A stretch of DNA of 64,000 nucleotides from Bordetella genomosp. 5 (GCF_002261475.1 NZ_NEVN01000009.1:1-64000), one strand, 5' to 3'. Positions 40,810 to 48,625 are shown, counted from the first letter of the stretch. The notes: a model not told the origin generated them from the sequence alone. Program-made: numbers and translations.

Positions 40810-41282
40810 GGTGAGGATCCGGAAGGTATCTGCACGCTGGCCAGTGCGCTCAGCGACGTCGGCAGCCAGCTGTTGCCGCCGGGCAGTGCCCCGGCCAGCG
40901 TGCGCATCATGCCGAGCAGCGGCCAGTCGGCCGCGTTGTATGACAGCGAGACGCGTGCGCAACGCTGCACCACCCCGTTGACATCGGCCCAGGGGCAGTT
41001 CGCGACGGTCACCGCGCAGCTCACCGCGAGCCAGCTGGCTTCCTGGCGCGCCGCCGTGCAGGCGGCGTTCGAATTCATGGAGCCGGCAAGCCCGGTCTGC
41101 AGCGCCACCTGCGCGCCCTCGCCCACCGCCTTGGTGAGCTTCTGTTGCGCCCAGAAGAGCGAACCGAGCCCGATGATGCCGCACAGGATGAAGAGCAGCA
41201 GCGTGATGACGAGCGCGAACTCGATGGCCGCGACGCCGCGTTGGCGGCGCATCGGTAGCAGGCGGGGAGACCGGGGCGGCAT
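40806..41282 (-). CDS. TadE-like minor pilin
   Basis: A 158-residue TadE-family protein. The signature QRGVAAIEFALVITLLLFILCGIIGLG lies at residues 14-40: a short basic leader, a Gly-Val cleavage region with Glu+5-like position and a pilin-type helix. Four cysteines in the C-terminal part (AACTAAR, VSCAV, ANCPW, QRCAR) may form disulfides. GGGAG precedes the ATG at 41282, 2 bp after the stop of the preceding tadE-like gene. It should be a minor pseudopilin of the Flp pilus. Confidence 0.88.
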   Translation of the reverse strand: MPPRSPRLLPMRRQRGVAAIEFALVITLLLFILCGIIGLGSLFWAQQKLTKAVGEGAQVALQTGLAGSMNSNAACTAARQEASWLAVSCAVTVANCPWADVNGVVQRCARVSLSYNAADWPLLGMMRTLAGALPGGNSWLPTSLSALASVQIPSGSSP

Positions 41283-41284
41283 GT

Positions 41285-41752
41285 TCAGCTCCCGGCCTGC
41301 GACAGCGCGCCGCCCAGGCGCACCGAGGCGCGCGCGCTCAATTCGTTGGGCATGACGAGTGCCATGCCGGGCAAGGTAGGCAGGAGCGGCGCGTTGCCGT
41401 AGGGGTAGCGCACCACGACTTCGATCTGGTCCGGCGCCAGCGCGATGCCGCTGCAATTACCCGTGCCGCTCAAGCGGCCGGAAACACCACATACGGCCAC
41501 GCGCGTGGCCGTGCCACCCATCGACGAGACCCAGGCCGCCTGCACGGCGGCTGCCGCCTGCGCGCTCTCGGCGCGCGGCGCCCAGGCGCCGATGGCCTGC
41601 CAGCGCTGCGCGGCGCGAGCGCCCTCATCGGCGGCAAAATTGATGGATTGCTGGGCGGCGAAGATGAGGCCCCAGGTCAGAAGACCGTAAGCAACCAGGA
41701 AGAACACCATGAACACAAGGGCGAACTCGACGGCATAAGCGCCCCGCTCCAG
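41285..41752 (-). CDS. TadE/TadF-like minor pilin, non-canonical start
   Basis: A 155-residue TadE/F-type minor pilin. The signature ERGAYAVEFALVFMVFFLVAYG is at the N-terminus and QQSINFAADEGARAAQRW follows. The difficulty is the start: in this frame no ATG, GTG or TTG lies close to the pilin leader. The nearest plausible start is a CTG at 41752 (CTG GAG CGG), which would give L/M-E-R-G-A-Y. The first usable GTG upstream lies inside tadV and would add a meaningless peptide. The gene overlaps the 3' end of tadV by about 75 bp in another frame. A small frame error here or a true CTG start are the two explanations. Confidence 0.65.
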   Translation of the reverse strand: MERGAYAVEFALVFMVFFLVAYGLLTWGLIFAAQQSINFAADEGARAAQRWQAIGAWAPRAESAQAAAAVQAAWVSSMGGTATRVAVCGVSGRLSGTGNCSGIALAPDQIEVVVRYPYGNAPLLPTLPGMALVMPNELSARASVRLGGALSQAGS

Positions 41753-42177
41753 GCGACCAGACCGGCCGCCGCGCCCATGGGCAGGATGCGCAGGCCCTTC
41801 ATGCCGCCCGCGATGCCCGTGCTGTAGTACCAGAGCGCGCCCAGACCGCACAGCGCGGTGCCGAAGAGCACGACCGCCGCCCATGGCCAAAAACCGACCC
41901 ACAAGCCGAGCGCAGCCAGATACTTCACGTCGCCCGCGCCCATCCAGCGCATATGCCAGGCGTAGACGAAGGCGAAACTCGCGCCGAACGCAAGCAACGC
42001 GTCGCCCCAGCTCTGCGCGCCATAGTCCGGCCAGGGCTGCCCGCTGAATGTCGCGAACAGCAGCCATCCGACCTGCACCAAAGCCGCGCCCGCCGTGAGC
42101 CAGTTGGGCACGCGGCGCCAGCGCATGTCGTAATACACGACCAGGGTGTTGAAGGCCAGGAACGACAGCCACCACAT
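41677..42177 (-). CDS. tadV: TadV/CpaA prepilin peptidase
   Basis: A 166-residue aspartyl prepilin peptidase that removes the leader of Flp and TadE-type pilins. The two catalytic aspartates fit YYDMRWRRVPN near the N-terminus and GAGDVKYLAALG in the middle (GxGD motif). AGGAG precedes the ATG at 42177; a GTG eight codons earlier is less likely. The C-terminal 20 residues (PSSSPLCSWCSSWLLTVF) do not look like the family and are read from a frame that overlaps the next gene, so the true end may lie earlier. Confidence 0.85.
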   Translation of the reverse strand: MWWLSFLAFNTLVVYYDMRWRRVPNWLTAGAALVQVGWLLFATFSGQPWPDYGAQSWGDALLAFGASFAFVYAWHMRWMGAGDVKYLAALGLWVGFWPWAAVVLFGTALCGLGALWYYSTGIAGGMKGLRILPMGAAAGLVAWSGALMPSSSPLCSWCSSWLLTVF

Positions 42178-42227
42178 GTTCTCCTTCAACAATCGGGGCA
42201 CTCCAGCTTATTGGGTGGGTCGCGAAA

Positions 42228-42309
42228 GGCGCGCGCAAAGCAGCGCGCGCTCGCGCCCGTAATACGTGCTCTCGAAAATTGCGCGAATGAGCCGGGCGCT
42301 TGCCCGGGC
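42228..42309 (-). promoter_or_regulatory. Hairpins between flp and tadV, possible attenuator
   Basis: Two inverted repeats lie in the 156-bp gap after flp: one at 42309-42291 (GCCCGGGC and GCCCGGC arms) and one at 42250-42228 (GCGCGCGC arms). Neither ends in a long T tract. Such structures after flp often limit read-through, so that the major pilin is made in excess of the assembly proteins; here this is inference. Confidence 0.4.
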
Positions 42310-42333
42310 CCATCGCGACTTACCGTACGCGCA

Positions 42334-42510
42334 TCAGGTACCGGCGCCGTCCAGCGCCGTTCCAATCCGGCCGAACAGGGCGACGATGTCTTCTCTCAAC
42401 GCGATCAACGCAGCGATGATGGCGACGGCAACCAGCCCCGCGATCAAGCCGTACTCGATCGCGGTGGCGCCCTCTTCGTCTTTCCAGAACGATTTGACGT
42501 GTTCAAGCAT
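42334..42510 (-). CDS. flp: Flp family major pilin
   Basis: A 58-residue Flp prepilin. The leader MLEHVKSFWKDEEG is cut after Gly14, leaving ATAIEYGLIAGLVAVAIIAALIAL, with Glu at +5 and Tyr at +6 as in all Flp pilins. TadV is the expected peptidase. AGGAGG precedes the ATG at 42510. It is the first gene of the leftward tad locus. The mature pilin is only 44 residues long. Confidence 0.95.
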   Translation of the reverse strand: MLEHVKSFWKDEEGATAIEYGLIAGLVAVAIIAALIALREDIVALFGRIGTALDGAGT

Positions 42511-42669
42511 GTGGCACCTCCTAAAAACAAGAGAAACAACGACAGTCAAAAAACACCTGCAGCCAAGACTGCGGCGCTACGTGGCCCGCGCCGGCGTCTG
42601 CCGGGTCGGGCGTCCTGCGGTGTTGCTATACAGCTTGTTTTTATGCGTATACGTTCGCCGTGGTGCTGC

Positions 42670-43476
42670 TCAACGCACCGGCGCTCCCGGGGCCCGGCCG
42701 TCGTTGAGCAACGCGTCCATGCGTTGCGACAGCCGCGCCTGGTAGCGCTTGTAGCTGCGATGCAATTGCCAGCGCATCGCGATGAGAACCAGAATGGCGC
42801 CGCCGAATGCCACGTAGGGCAACGAGACACCGCCGACGTGCAGGCCATCACCCGTGCCGCCGGTCGTACAAACCACCGTGGCCGCGGCCACGCCGGTGTA
42901 ATGCATGCCGCAAACCGCGACGGCCATCAGCACGGCGGCGACCATGCGCTGCCACTCGCGCTGCACGTTGAAGGCCAGCCATACCGCCGCCGTCGCCGCG
43001 CCGACCGCGATCAAAACCGAGGCGATCACGAGCGGCGTGTCCCAGCGGAAAAACGCCGGCATGCGCATCGCGCTCACGCCGATGTAATGCATCGCCGCCA
43101 CTGCCAGCCCGGCCAGCAGGCCCGCCACCGCGCAGCGGAACAGCGAGAAGGGTCGCCCTCCCACATACCAGAACGCCGCGCCCGAAAACACGATGGCGAC
43201 CAGCGCGCTGATCAGCGTGGGCACCAGCGCATACTCCACATCGAAAGGCAGGTTCTGTGCCTGCATGCCGATGAAGTGCATGCCCCAGATACCGATCCCG
43301 CCCATCGCCAGCGCGCCGATCACCGCGTATCCGCGCCAGGATTCCCCGTCGCGCACGCTGTCGCGAATATGCGCGGCAGCGCTCAGGGCCACGTAGGAGC
43401 CCAGCAGCGCGATCACAAACGACAAGAGGAACAGGCCGCTGTGAAACGCTAGGGGAACGATATCTCCGGGATTCAT
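42670..43476 (-). CDS. MHYT domain membrane sensor
   Basis: A 268-residue integral membrane protein made only of an MHYT domain: seven helices with the three motifs GMHFIG, AMHYIG and GMHYTG, thought to bind copper and sense oxygen, CO or NO. Unlike most MHYT proteins it has no GGDEF, EAL or kinase output; after the last helix only 35 basic residues follow. It may work through a partner. It is upstream of flp on the same strand (160 bp), so it could be transcribed toward the tad locus. Confidence 0.92.
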   Translation of the reverse strand: MNPGDIVPLAFHSGLFLLSFVIALLGSYVALSAAAHIRDSVRDGESWRGYAVIGALAMGGIGIWGMHFIGMQAQNLPFDVEYALVPTLISALVAIVFSGAAFWYVGGRPFSLFRCAVAGLLAGLAVAAMHYIGVSAMRMPAFFRWDTPLVIASVLIAVGAATAAVWLAFNVQREWQRMVAAVLMAVAVCGMHYTGVAAATVVCTTGGTGDGLHVGGVSLPYVAFGGAILVLIAMRWQLHRSYKRYQARLSQRMDALLNDGRAPGAPVR

Positions 43477-43941
43477 GGGTGCTCCGGATTAAACGAAGGA
43501 CGCAATCGAACCACGCACTTTCATTTATGTTTACTCCGTTTGGCCGCGATCGAAAAGCTTCGACGCAAAAGAACTGCCCACCGTGTTTTTAAATGTTTTT
43601 CTAGTCTTATCTATTAACATTCGTTTGGCATTGGGGTTTACCCGGGCATTCGTAATATTGCGACAGCAAACCCGCAAGTTATATTCCCGTCTTATGTAAT
43701 AAACGGAATTTATTCGCAATTATGCGATTAATGGCATACGTTTTCAGCAACTTGCGTGTCACGAGCCATTATATAAACCGGCCCCGTTTCCGGGATGTTG
43801 CGCATTGTGGCGGGTCCTTTTTGCTGGCAAGATGCAAAAAAATTCTAATGCGATACGTCCTGAAATAGTTCGATCGTTTTTCGGTCGAATGTCGCCGCTC
43901 CCCCAGGGGACTCCGTTTACTTTCTGTTTCCGATTGCGCCG
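43477..43941. other. AT-rich intergenic region
   Basis: A 465-bp gap between divergent genes, clearly richer in A and T than the rest of the window. Poly-T and poly-A patches occur near 43590-43620 and 43845. No tRNA or convincing small gene was seen. It should hold the promoters of the MHYT gene and of the outer membrane transporter gene. The composition suggests either a silenced (H-NS-type) region or acquired DNA. Confidence 0.5.
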
Positions 43942-45660
43942 ATGAAGCCTTATCAGCCTGCACATAGAAGGGTCTTGAGATACTCGGTAGTCGCGGCGCT
44001 GACCGGTTGCGCGATTAATAGCTGGGCCGACGCGCCACTGCGTGGCAATCCGGTGGACTCATTACCGCAGGTGGAACGCCCGGCGCAGGCCCCGCCTCCC
44101 ACCGTCGCGCCTCCACCCACGCCCGAGCAGCAGGCAATACAGGCGCGTCTGGCGCAACGCATCGTGCCGCGCAACTTCGACGTGGCCGGCGTGCATACCA
44201 TCGAGTTCAGCGAGATATCGGCCTTTCTGACGCCGCTGGTCGGGAAAGAGATAACGGTGGGCGAGCTGGTACAGCAGACCGAGAAAATCACCGAGCTCTA
44301 CCGCGAACGCGGTTATCCCTTGTCGTTCGCACTGGTGCAGAACCAGAACTTCGCCAACGGCCTGGTGGTCGTCACGGTGGTCGAGGGCTACATTCAGAAC
44401 GTGCGGATCGAGGGAGATACCGGCAATGCGCAGTCCCGGCTCGAGTATCTGGCCGAGCCTCTGCTCGAAGAGAAGCCCCTGACCCGCGCCACGCTCGAAC
44501 GCGTGCTCAATCTCATGCGCATCGTGCCCGGGGTGACGATCAATCCCGCGATGGATCTGCCGCGGCGCGCGGACGGCGCGACGGAGCTCGTCATCAATGC
44601 CAGCCTCAAGCGGGTGAACGTGAACGGCAACGTGGCCGACCTGGGCACCGGCATGCAGCCTCTCGTGAACGTGGGGACCAACAGCCTCACGCCGCTGGGC
44701 GAGCAGGTGAAGCTTACCGGCGCACTGCCGATCGGGCACAACGCCGTCACCTATTTCGCCGGCGAAGTCCGCGTGCCGATCGCCAACGACGGGCTTGCGC
44801 TGAAGATCGATGGCTACCATTACCAGGCCGAGCCGCAGGACGACGCGATCGAGATGCTGGGCTTCAACCGCAAGGTGACCAACGATCGGATCGGCGTCGC
44901 CCTGGCCTACCCCATCATCCTGAACAACCGCCGTTCCCTGACCGCGACGCTCGGAGCCTACGCGGCGAACTCCAAGGATCGCTACGACCAGAAGAACAGC
45001 GACAACTGGCTGCAGCAGGACACGCGCGTGCGCGCCGGCATGGCCGAATTGCGCTACATCGACGTGTTGCCCGAACGCACGACCGACGTGACGCTCGGCG
45101 TGTCGCACGGCTTCTCGGGGCTGGGCGCGAAGAAGTCCATCGAAACCAACTACGGTTACTCGGCGGACCCGGAGATCGATCTGCGCTTCACGCGCTATAA
45201 CCTCAACGCCCGTCAGTCGTTCGAGTTGCCCGCCAAGTTCGGCCTGGTATTGAGCGCGTCGGGCCAATACAGCAGCAGTATCCTGCCCAGCTCCGAACAG
45301 GTGTCGTTCGGCAGCTGGCGCTATGGTATGGGTTATCCGCAGGGCGAGATCAGCGGCGACAAGGGCGTGGGCCTGTCGGCCGAGATCAACCGCCGCTTCG
45401 GCCTGGGCTGGCAGTATCTGAGCGCGGTCCAGCCCTATTTTCTGGTGGACTACGCGCGCAGCTGGTATAACCGCGCCGATTTGAAGCCGCTCGACAACAA
45501 GCACCTCTCCTCGCTCGCGCTCGGGCTGCGCTTCACCGACGATCGCTATTACCTGTTCGATTTCAATGTGGCCAAGCCCGTGGGCTCCGCGACGCTGAAC
45601 GACAACGATCGTGACCTGCGCTTCAATGCGAATTATTCGCTGTTCTACGACGCGTTCTGA
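43942..45660 (+). CDS. TpsB-type outer membrane transporter (ShlB/FhaC family)
   Basis: A 572-residue two-partner secretion transporter. An atypical signal peptide (to WADA, about residue 31) is followed by a Pro-rich stretch containing PPPTPEQQA, a POTRA-type domain (about 75-150, IEFSEISAFLTPLVGKEITV), a second POTRA-like region, and a 16-strand barrel (about 205-572) ending in Phe. The family motif around VRAGMAELRYIDVLP fits strand 6 and loop L6. It should secrete a TPS exoprotein, but no filamentous hemagglutinin-like gene with a TPS domain is adjacent. The next gene is a glycine-rich lipoprotein, which may be its cargo. Confidence 0.9.
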   Translation: MKPYQPAHRRVLRYSVVAALTGCAINSWADAPLRGNPVDSLPQVERPAQAPPPTVAPPPTPEQQAIQARLAQRIVPRNFDVAGVHTIEFSEISAFLTPLVGKEITVGELVQQTEKITELYRERGYPLSFALVQNQNFANGLVVVTVVEGYIQNVRIEGDTGNAQSRLEYLAEPLLEEKPLTRATLERVLNLMRIVPGVTINPAMDLPRRADGATELVINASLKRVNVNGNVADLGTGMQPLVNVGTNSLTPLGEQVKLTGALPIGHNAVTYFAGEVRVPIANDGLALKIDGYHYQAEPQDDAIEMLGFNRKVTNDRIGVALAYPIILNNRRSLTATLGAYAANSKDRYDQKNSDNWLQQDTRVRAGMAELRYIDVLPERTTDVTLGVSHGFSGLGAKKSIETNYGYSADPEIDLRFTRYNLNARQSFELPAKFGLVLSASGQYSSSILPSSEQVSFGSWRYGMGYPQGEISGDKGVGLSAEINRRFGLGWQYLSAVQPYFLVDYARSWYNRADLKPLDNKHLSSLALGLRFTDDRYYLFDFNVAKPVGSATLNDNDRDLRFNANYSLFYDAF

Positions 45661-45670
45661 GCGTTACAAA

Positions 45671-45696
45671 CGTCCGGCGTTACGTTACGCCGGACG
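45671..45696. promoter_or_regulatory. Perfect inverted repeat after the TpsB gene
   Basis: Ten-bp arms CGTCCGGCGT and ACGCCGGACG around a six-base loop lie 10 bp after the transporter stop. No T tract follows, so it is not a classical terminator; GTAAC/GTTAC pentamers recur around it (for example at 45697 and 45706). It may be an mRNA-stabilising hairpin, a Rho-type end or a protein site. Confidence 0.5.
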
Positions 45697-45883
45697 TAAC
45701 ACCCCCGTAACACGTAACGACATTCGCGGAAAAACAACATTCGCGGCAGCGGGGAATTCGTCCGTTCGCGACGTGTTTTCTTCTCTCATTACATTCCAAA
45801 AAACACGCAAGCCATTGATTTAAAAGAAATTTTAAAAACCCAAAAAAGCGGATCGTCAATCTTTCGGCGGTATTCGAAAAAAC

Positions 45884-45899
45884 TGGCATGAATTTCGCA
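45884..45899 (+). promoter_or_regulatory. Near-consensus sigma-54 promoter
   Basis: TGGCATGAATTTCGCA matches the -24/-12 consensus TGGCACGN4TTGCA at all but two positions, with the obligatory GG and GC ten bases apart (45885-45886 and 45897-45898) and a C before the TGG. Transcription should begin near 45910, about 45 bp before the glycine-rich lipoprotein start. Its activator is not known; a sigma-54 activator gene lies at 28524-29945 in this window. Confidence 0.7.
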
Positions 45900-45956
45900 T
45901 AGGGATAGGTATCGGGCGGTTTAAAGGCCTGACTTACCAAACCCTAGGAGTGCATC

Positions 45957-47807
45957 ATGCAAGCAAAAAATGTTCGCAACCGCCCGACCCGCTTCGCAGT
46001 AACGCTGATGTCCGTTGCGCTGATGGCAGCGCTCACCGCTTGCGGCGGCGGTGGCGGTAGCAAGCGCACGGCAGGCGTCGGTGGTGATAACGGCAGTATT
46101 CCCGGCGGCGGCGGCGGTGGCGGCCAAATGCCCGGCGGCGGCGGCGGCGGCAATAACCCCGGCGGTGGCGATAATCCTGGCGGTGGCGGCGGCGGCGGCG
46201 GTGGTGGTGGCGGCGGCGGCGGCGGTGATCCCACCACGCCCACCAATCCTCCCGTGACGACCGGTCTGCTGGAAACCACGCTCGGTAATACCGGCGGCGC
46301 CGTGGACAGCTTGCTTCCGCTCGGCACCGGTACGGCATTGGGCGGCGTGGGCAAGGCTCTCGACCCCACCCTCGCTCCGGTGGTCGATACGGTTGAAAAC
46401 CTGACGCAAACGGTCGGCGCCCAGACGGGCCTCGGCACGCCGGTCGCCGGCACGCTGACCCAGGTGGGCGGCGCGGTCAGCAACCTGGGTGGCACCGTGT
46501 CTGGCGCCGGCCTGCCTGGCGGCCTCGGCACCGGCGTCGGCGGTCTGATCGACGGCCTGGGCAACACGGTTGCGGCCGCAGGTGGCCTGCTTGTCGCCGA
46601 TCCGAAGAACCCCGATCCGCTCAAGAACGTCGCCAATGAAGCCACCAAGGCCGTGGCCGCACTGACCGGCGCCCTCGGTGGCCAGGGCGGTCTGCTGCAG
46701 CCCGTGAACAGCCTCGTGGACAGCCTGGCCGGCGGCGTGCTCGCCCAGCCGGGTCAGCCGATCCTGCAACCCGCCCTCGGCAACACCGGCCAGGCCGCCG
46801 ACAACGTGCTCGGCCTCGGTCTGCAAGGCCCGCTGGCCGGCGTCGGCCAGGCGCTGGATCCGGCGGTCGCACCGGTCGCCGGCGCGGTCACGAACCTGAC
46901 GACGCGCGTCGGTGACCAGACCGGTCTGGGTGCGCCCGTGGCCGGCCTGCTGAGCAGTGTGGGCGGAACGCTGGCAGGCGCCGGCTCCAACGTGCCGGGC
47001 GGACTGCCGGTCGGCGGACTGGACGGCGTGCTGGGTGGTCTGGGCAGTGCCGTGGGCGCCGCCGGCGGGCTGCTGCACGCGGATGCGGCCAATCCGAATC
47101 CGCTGGGAAAGGTGCTGAAGGACGCGACCGGCGCGGTGGCGTCCCTGACCGGCGGGCTCGGACTCGGCGGCAACGGCGGCCTGCTCAGCCCGATCACCGG
47201 CAATCTGGGGGTGGGCGGTCTGACGGGCGGCGCGGCCAACGGCGGCTTGCTGGCCCCTGTGACCGGCCTGCTGGGTGGTGCGACGGGCAATACCGGCGGC
47301 AGCGCGAATGCCGGCTTGCTGACCGGCCTGCTGGGCGGCACGAGCGGCGGTTCGGCACCGGCGAACGGCGGCCTGGTCGGCGGTCTGCTGGGCGGCGTGA
47401 CCGGCGCGGTCTCGGGTGGCGCAACGGGTGGTACGACCGGGGGTGCTCCGGCCGGCAATAACGGCGGTCTGCTCGGCGGCCTGCTCGGCGGCGTGACCGG
47501 TGCCGTGTCGGGCGGTGCCACGGGTGGCGCCGGCGGTGCGGCCGCAGGCAACAACGGCGGCTTGCTGGGCGGTCTGCTCGGCGGCGTGACCGGCGCGGTC
47601 GCAGGAACCAAGGCGCCCGCCGCCACGGCTCCCGCACCGGCAGGCAACACCGCGACGGCGCCGTCCGGCGCCAGCAACGGCGGCCTTCTCGGCGGCCTGC
47701 TGGGTGGCGTGACGACGACGGCTTCCGGCTCGTCCGGCACCAGCGGCACGCCCAACGGTGGCCTCCTGGGCGGTCTGCTCGGTGGCGTCACCGGCGCCCT
47801 GAAGTAA
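45957..47807 (+). CDS. Glycine-rich repeat lipoprotein, putative surface protein
   Basis: A 616-residue lipoprotein. The signal peptide ends in the lipobox LTAC (Cys29). Residues 30-92 are a glycine linker with a run of 16 Gly. Two related segments follow, about 102-250 and 264-405, each with LGNTGxA, GVGxALDP, GxQTGLGxPVAG, and AAGGLL motifs: a duplicated unit of about 145 residues. The last 150 residues contain five copies of a GGLLGGLLGGVTG repeat separated by Gly/Ala/Thr spacers. No cysteine besides the lipobox is evident. The composition fits a fibrous or elastic surface protein; family unknown to me. It is preceded by a sigma-54 promoter and follows a TpsB transporter. Confidence 0.8.
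   Translation: MQAKNVRNRPTRFAVTLMSVALMAALTACGGGGGSKRTAGVGGDNGSIPGGGGGGGQMPGGGGGGNNPGGGDNPGGGGGGGGGGGGGGGGDPTTPTNPPVTTGLLETTLGNTGGAVDSLLPLGTGTALGGVGKALDPTLAPVVDTVENLTQTVGAQTGLGTPVAGTLTQVGGAVSNLGGTVSGAGLPGGLGTGVGGLIDGLGNTVAAAGGLLVADPKNPDPLKNVANEATKAVAALTGALGGQGGLLQPVNSLVDSLAGGVLAQPGQPILQPALGNTGQAADNVLGLGLQGPLAGVGQALDPAVAPVAGAVTNLTTRVGDQTGLGAPVAGLLSSVGGTLAGAGSNVPGGLPVGGLDGVLGGLGSAVGAAGGLLHADAANPNPLGKVLKDATGAVASLTGGLGLGGNGGLLSPITGNLGVGGLTGGAANGGLLAPVTGLLGGATGNTGGSANAGLLTGLLGGTSGGSAPANGGLVGGLLGGVTGAVSGGATGGTTGGAPAGNNGGLLGGLLGGVTGAVSGGATGGAGGAAAGNNGGLLGGLLGGVTGAVAGTKAPAATAPAPAGNTATAPSGASNGGLLGGLLGGVTTTASGSSGTSGTPNGGLLGGLLGGVTGALK
47361..47803 (+). repeat. Five GGLLGGLLGGVTG-coding repeats
   Basis: DNA repeats of about 40 bp encode NGGLxGGLLGGVTG at five places (near 47363, 47458, 47552, 47674 and 47754), with spacers of 17-28 residues. 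They form the C-terminus of the glycine-rich lipoprotein. Synonymous codon differences among copies show that the protein repeat, rather than the DNA, is conserved. Confidence 0.8.
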
Positions 47808-47846
47808 TCCACCCGCCCACGACCCCGCGCCCCCTGGAGCCGCGCC

Positions 47847-48404
47847 ATGTACGAGTCCGAACGAATTGTGTCGCATGATCATCGACACGGTGACACCAGC
47901 GATCACTACGGCCAGTCGGCCAACCCCGACAGCGCCGCCGAGATTGCCCTGATCCTGAGCCGCCAGTTGTCGGTGTACATGGCCGCGAGCCAGGCGGCCC
48001 TGGCCGAGAAGCTGGGCATCTCGCTCACCGAGCTCAAGGCCCTGGACCTGGTCCAGGAGTTCGATGCCCTGCCGACCGGCCAGCTCGGCCAGTTGCTGGG
48101 CATCAGCTGGGGCGGCGCCACCGCCCTGATCAATCGGCTGGAGGCGGCGGGTTATGTGCAACGCGGCCGCCATCCGCTGGATCGCCGGGTGATCGTGATC
48201 CGGCCGGTGGCCGAGCGCCTGCGGGAGCTGGACCGGGCCCGCCGGGCGGCGACGGAAGAAGTGCAGTTTCTGAGCCGCCAGTACGACGCCCAGCAGTTGC
48301 ACATCGTGCAGGCGTTCCTGGCGCAGTATGCCCGCACGCTGCGCCACGACACGCTGATGTGGTTGCAAAGCCGCCACGGCGGCATGCAGGACGAATCGCT
48401 TTAA
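47847..48404 (+). CDS. MarR family regulator downstream of the lipoprotein
   Basis: A 185-residue MarR-type winged-helix regulator. A His/Ser/Asp-rich N-terminal tail (1-30) precedes the dimerisation helix, the HTH with ALPTGQLGQLLGISWGGATALINRLEAAGYV, and the wing RHPLDRRVIVIRP. The C-terminal helices complete the dimer. GGAG precedes the ATG at 47847. It starts 39 bp after the glycine-rich lipoprotein gene, with no terminator between, and ends at a strong terminator, so the two genes are one unit. It may control its own operon or the TpsB gene. Confidence 0.9.
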   Translation: MYESERIVSHDHRHGDTSDHYGQSANPDSAAEIALILSRQLSVYMAASQAALAEKLGISLTELKALDLVQEFDALPTGQLGQLLGISWGGATALINRLEAAGYVQRGRHPLDRRVIVIRPVAERLRELDRARRAATEEVQFLSRQYDAQQLHIVQAFLAQYARTLRHDTLMWLQSRHGGMQDESL

Positions 48405-48467
48405 CGCTGTCCTGGGGTTCCGGCCGGACGGTTCCTGTCTCTCCCGCCCGGCCCCACGTTCACCCAC

Positions 48468-48508
48468 CCTGTCCCAGTGCGCCAAGAAGCCTGGGACAGG
48501 TTTTTTTT
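48468..48508 (+). terminator. Rho-independent terminator after marR
   Basis: A perfect 9-bp stem (CCTGTCCCA with TGGGACAGG) is followed by eight T residues. It closes the lipoprotein-MarR unit. Confidence 0.93.
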
Positions 48509-48533
48509 GCGTACGCCGCGCGAGGGCCGGCTC

Positions 48534-48624
48534 GCGATCCGCTGCCGGACGCCGGCCGCCGGCCGCCGGGCGATCATCCGTTGCCGCAGGTCGACCGCCC
48601 AGCGATCACCCGCTGCCGGACGCC
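48534..48624. repeat. Three imperfect GCGATC...CCGGACGCC repeats
   Basis: Units beginning GCGATC and containing CCG(C/T)TGCCG start at 48534, 48570 and 48602. They sit between the terminator and the convergent ABC transporter gene and have no coding role that I can see. Confidence 0.5.
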
Positions 48625-48625
48625 G

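Noticed and set aside
42511-42669. Sigma-54 promoter upstream of flp
   Set aside because: Candidates such as GGGCCACGTAGCGC match the GG-N10-GC spacing only weakly and lack the flanking consensus, so I do not claim it.
43780-43830. Sigma-54-like TGGCGGGTCC...TTGC before the TpsB gene
   Set aside because: The spacing between GG and GC is 12 or 9, not the required 10.
45921-48485. Antisense frame opposite the glycine-rich lipoprotein
   Set aside because: Shadow of Gly/Ala repeats; the sense frame has a signal peptide, lipobox, ribosome binding site and promoter.
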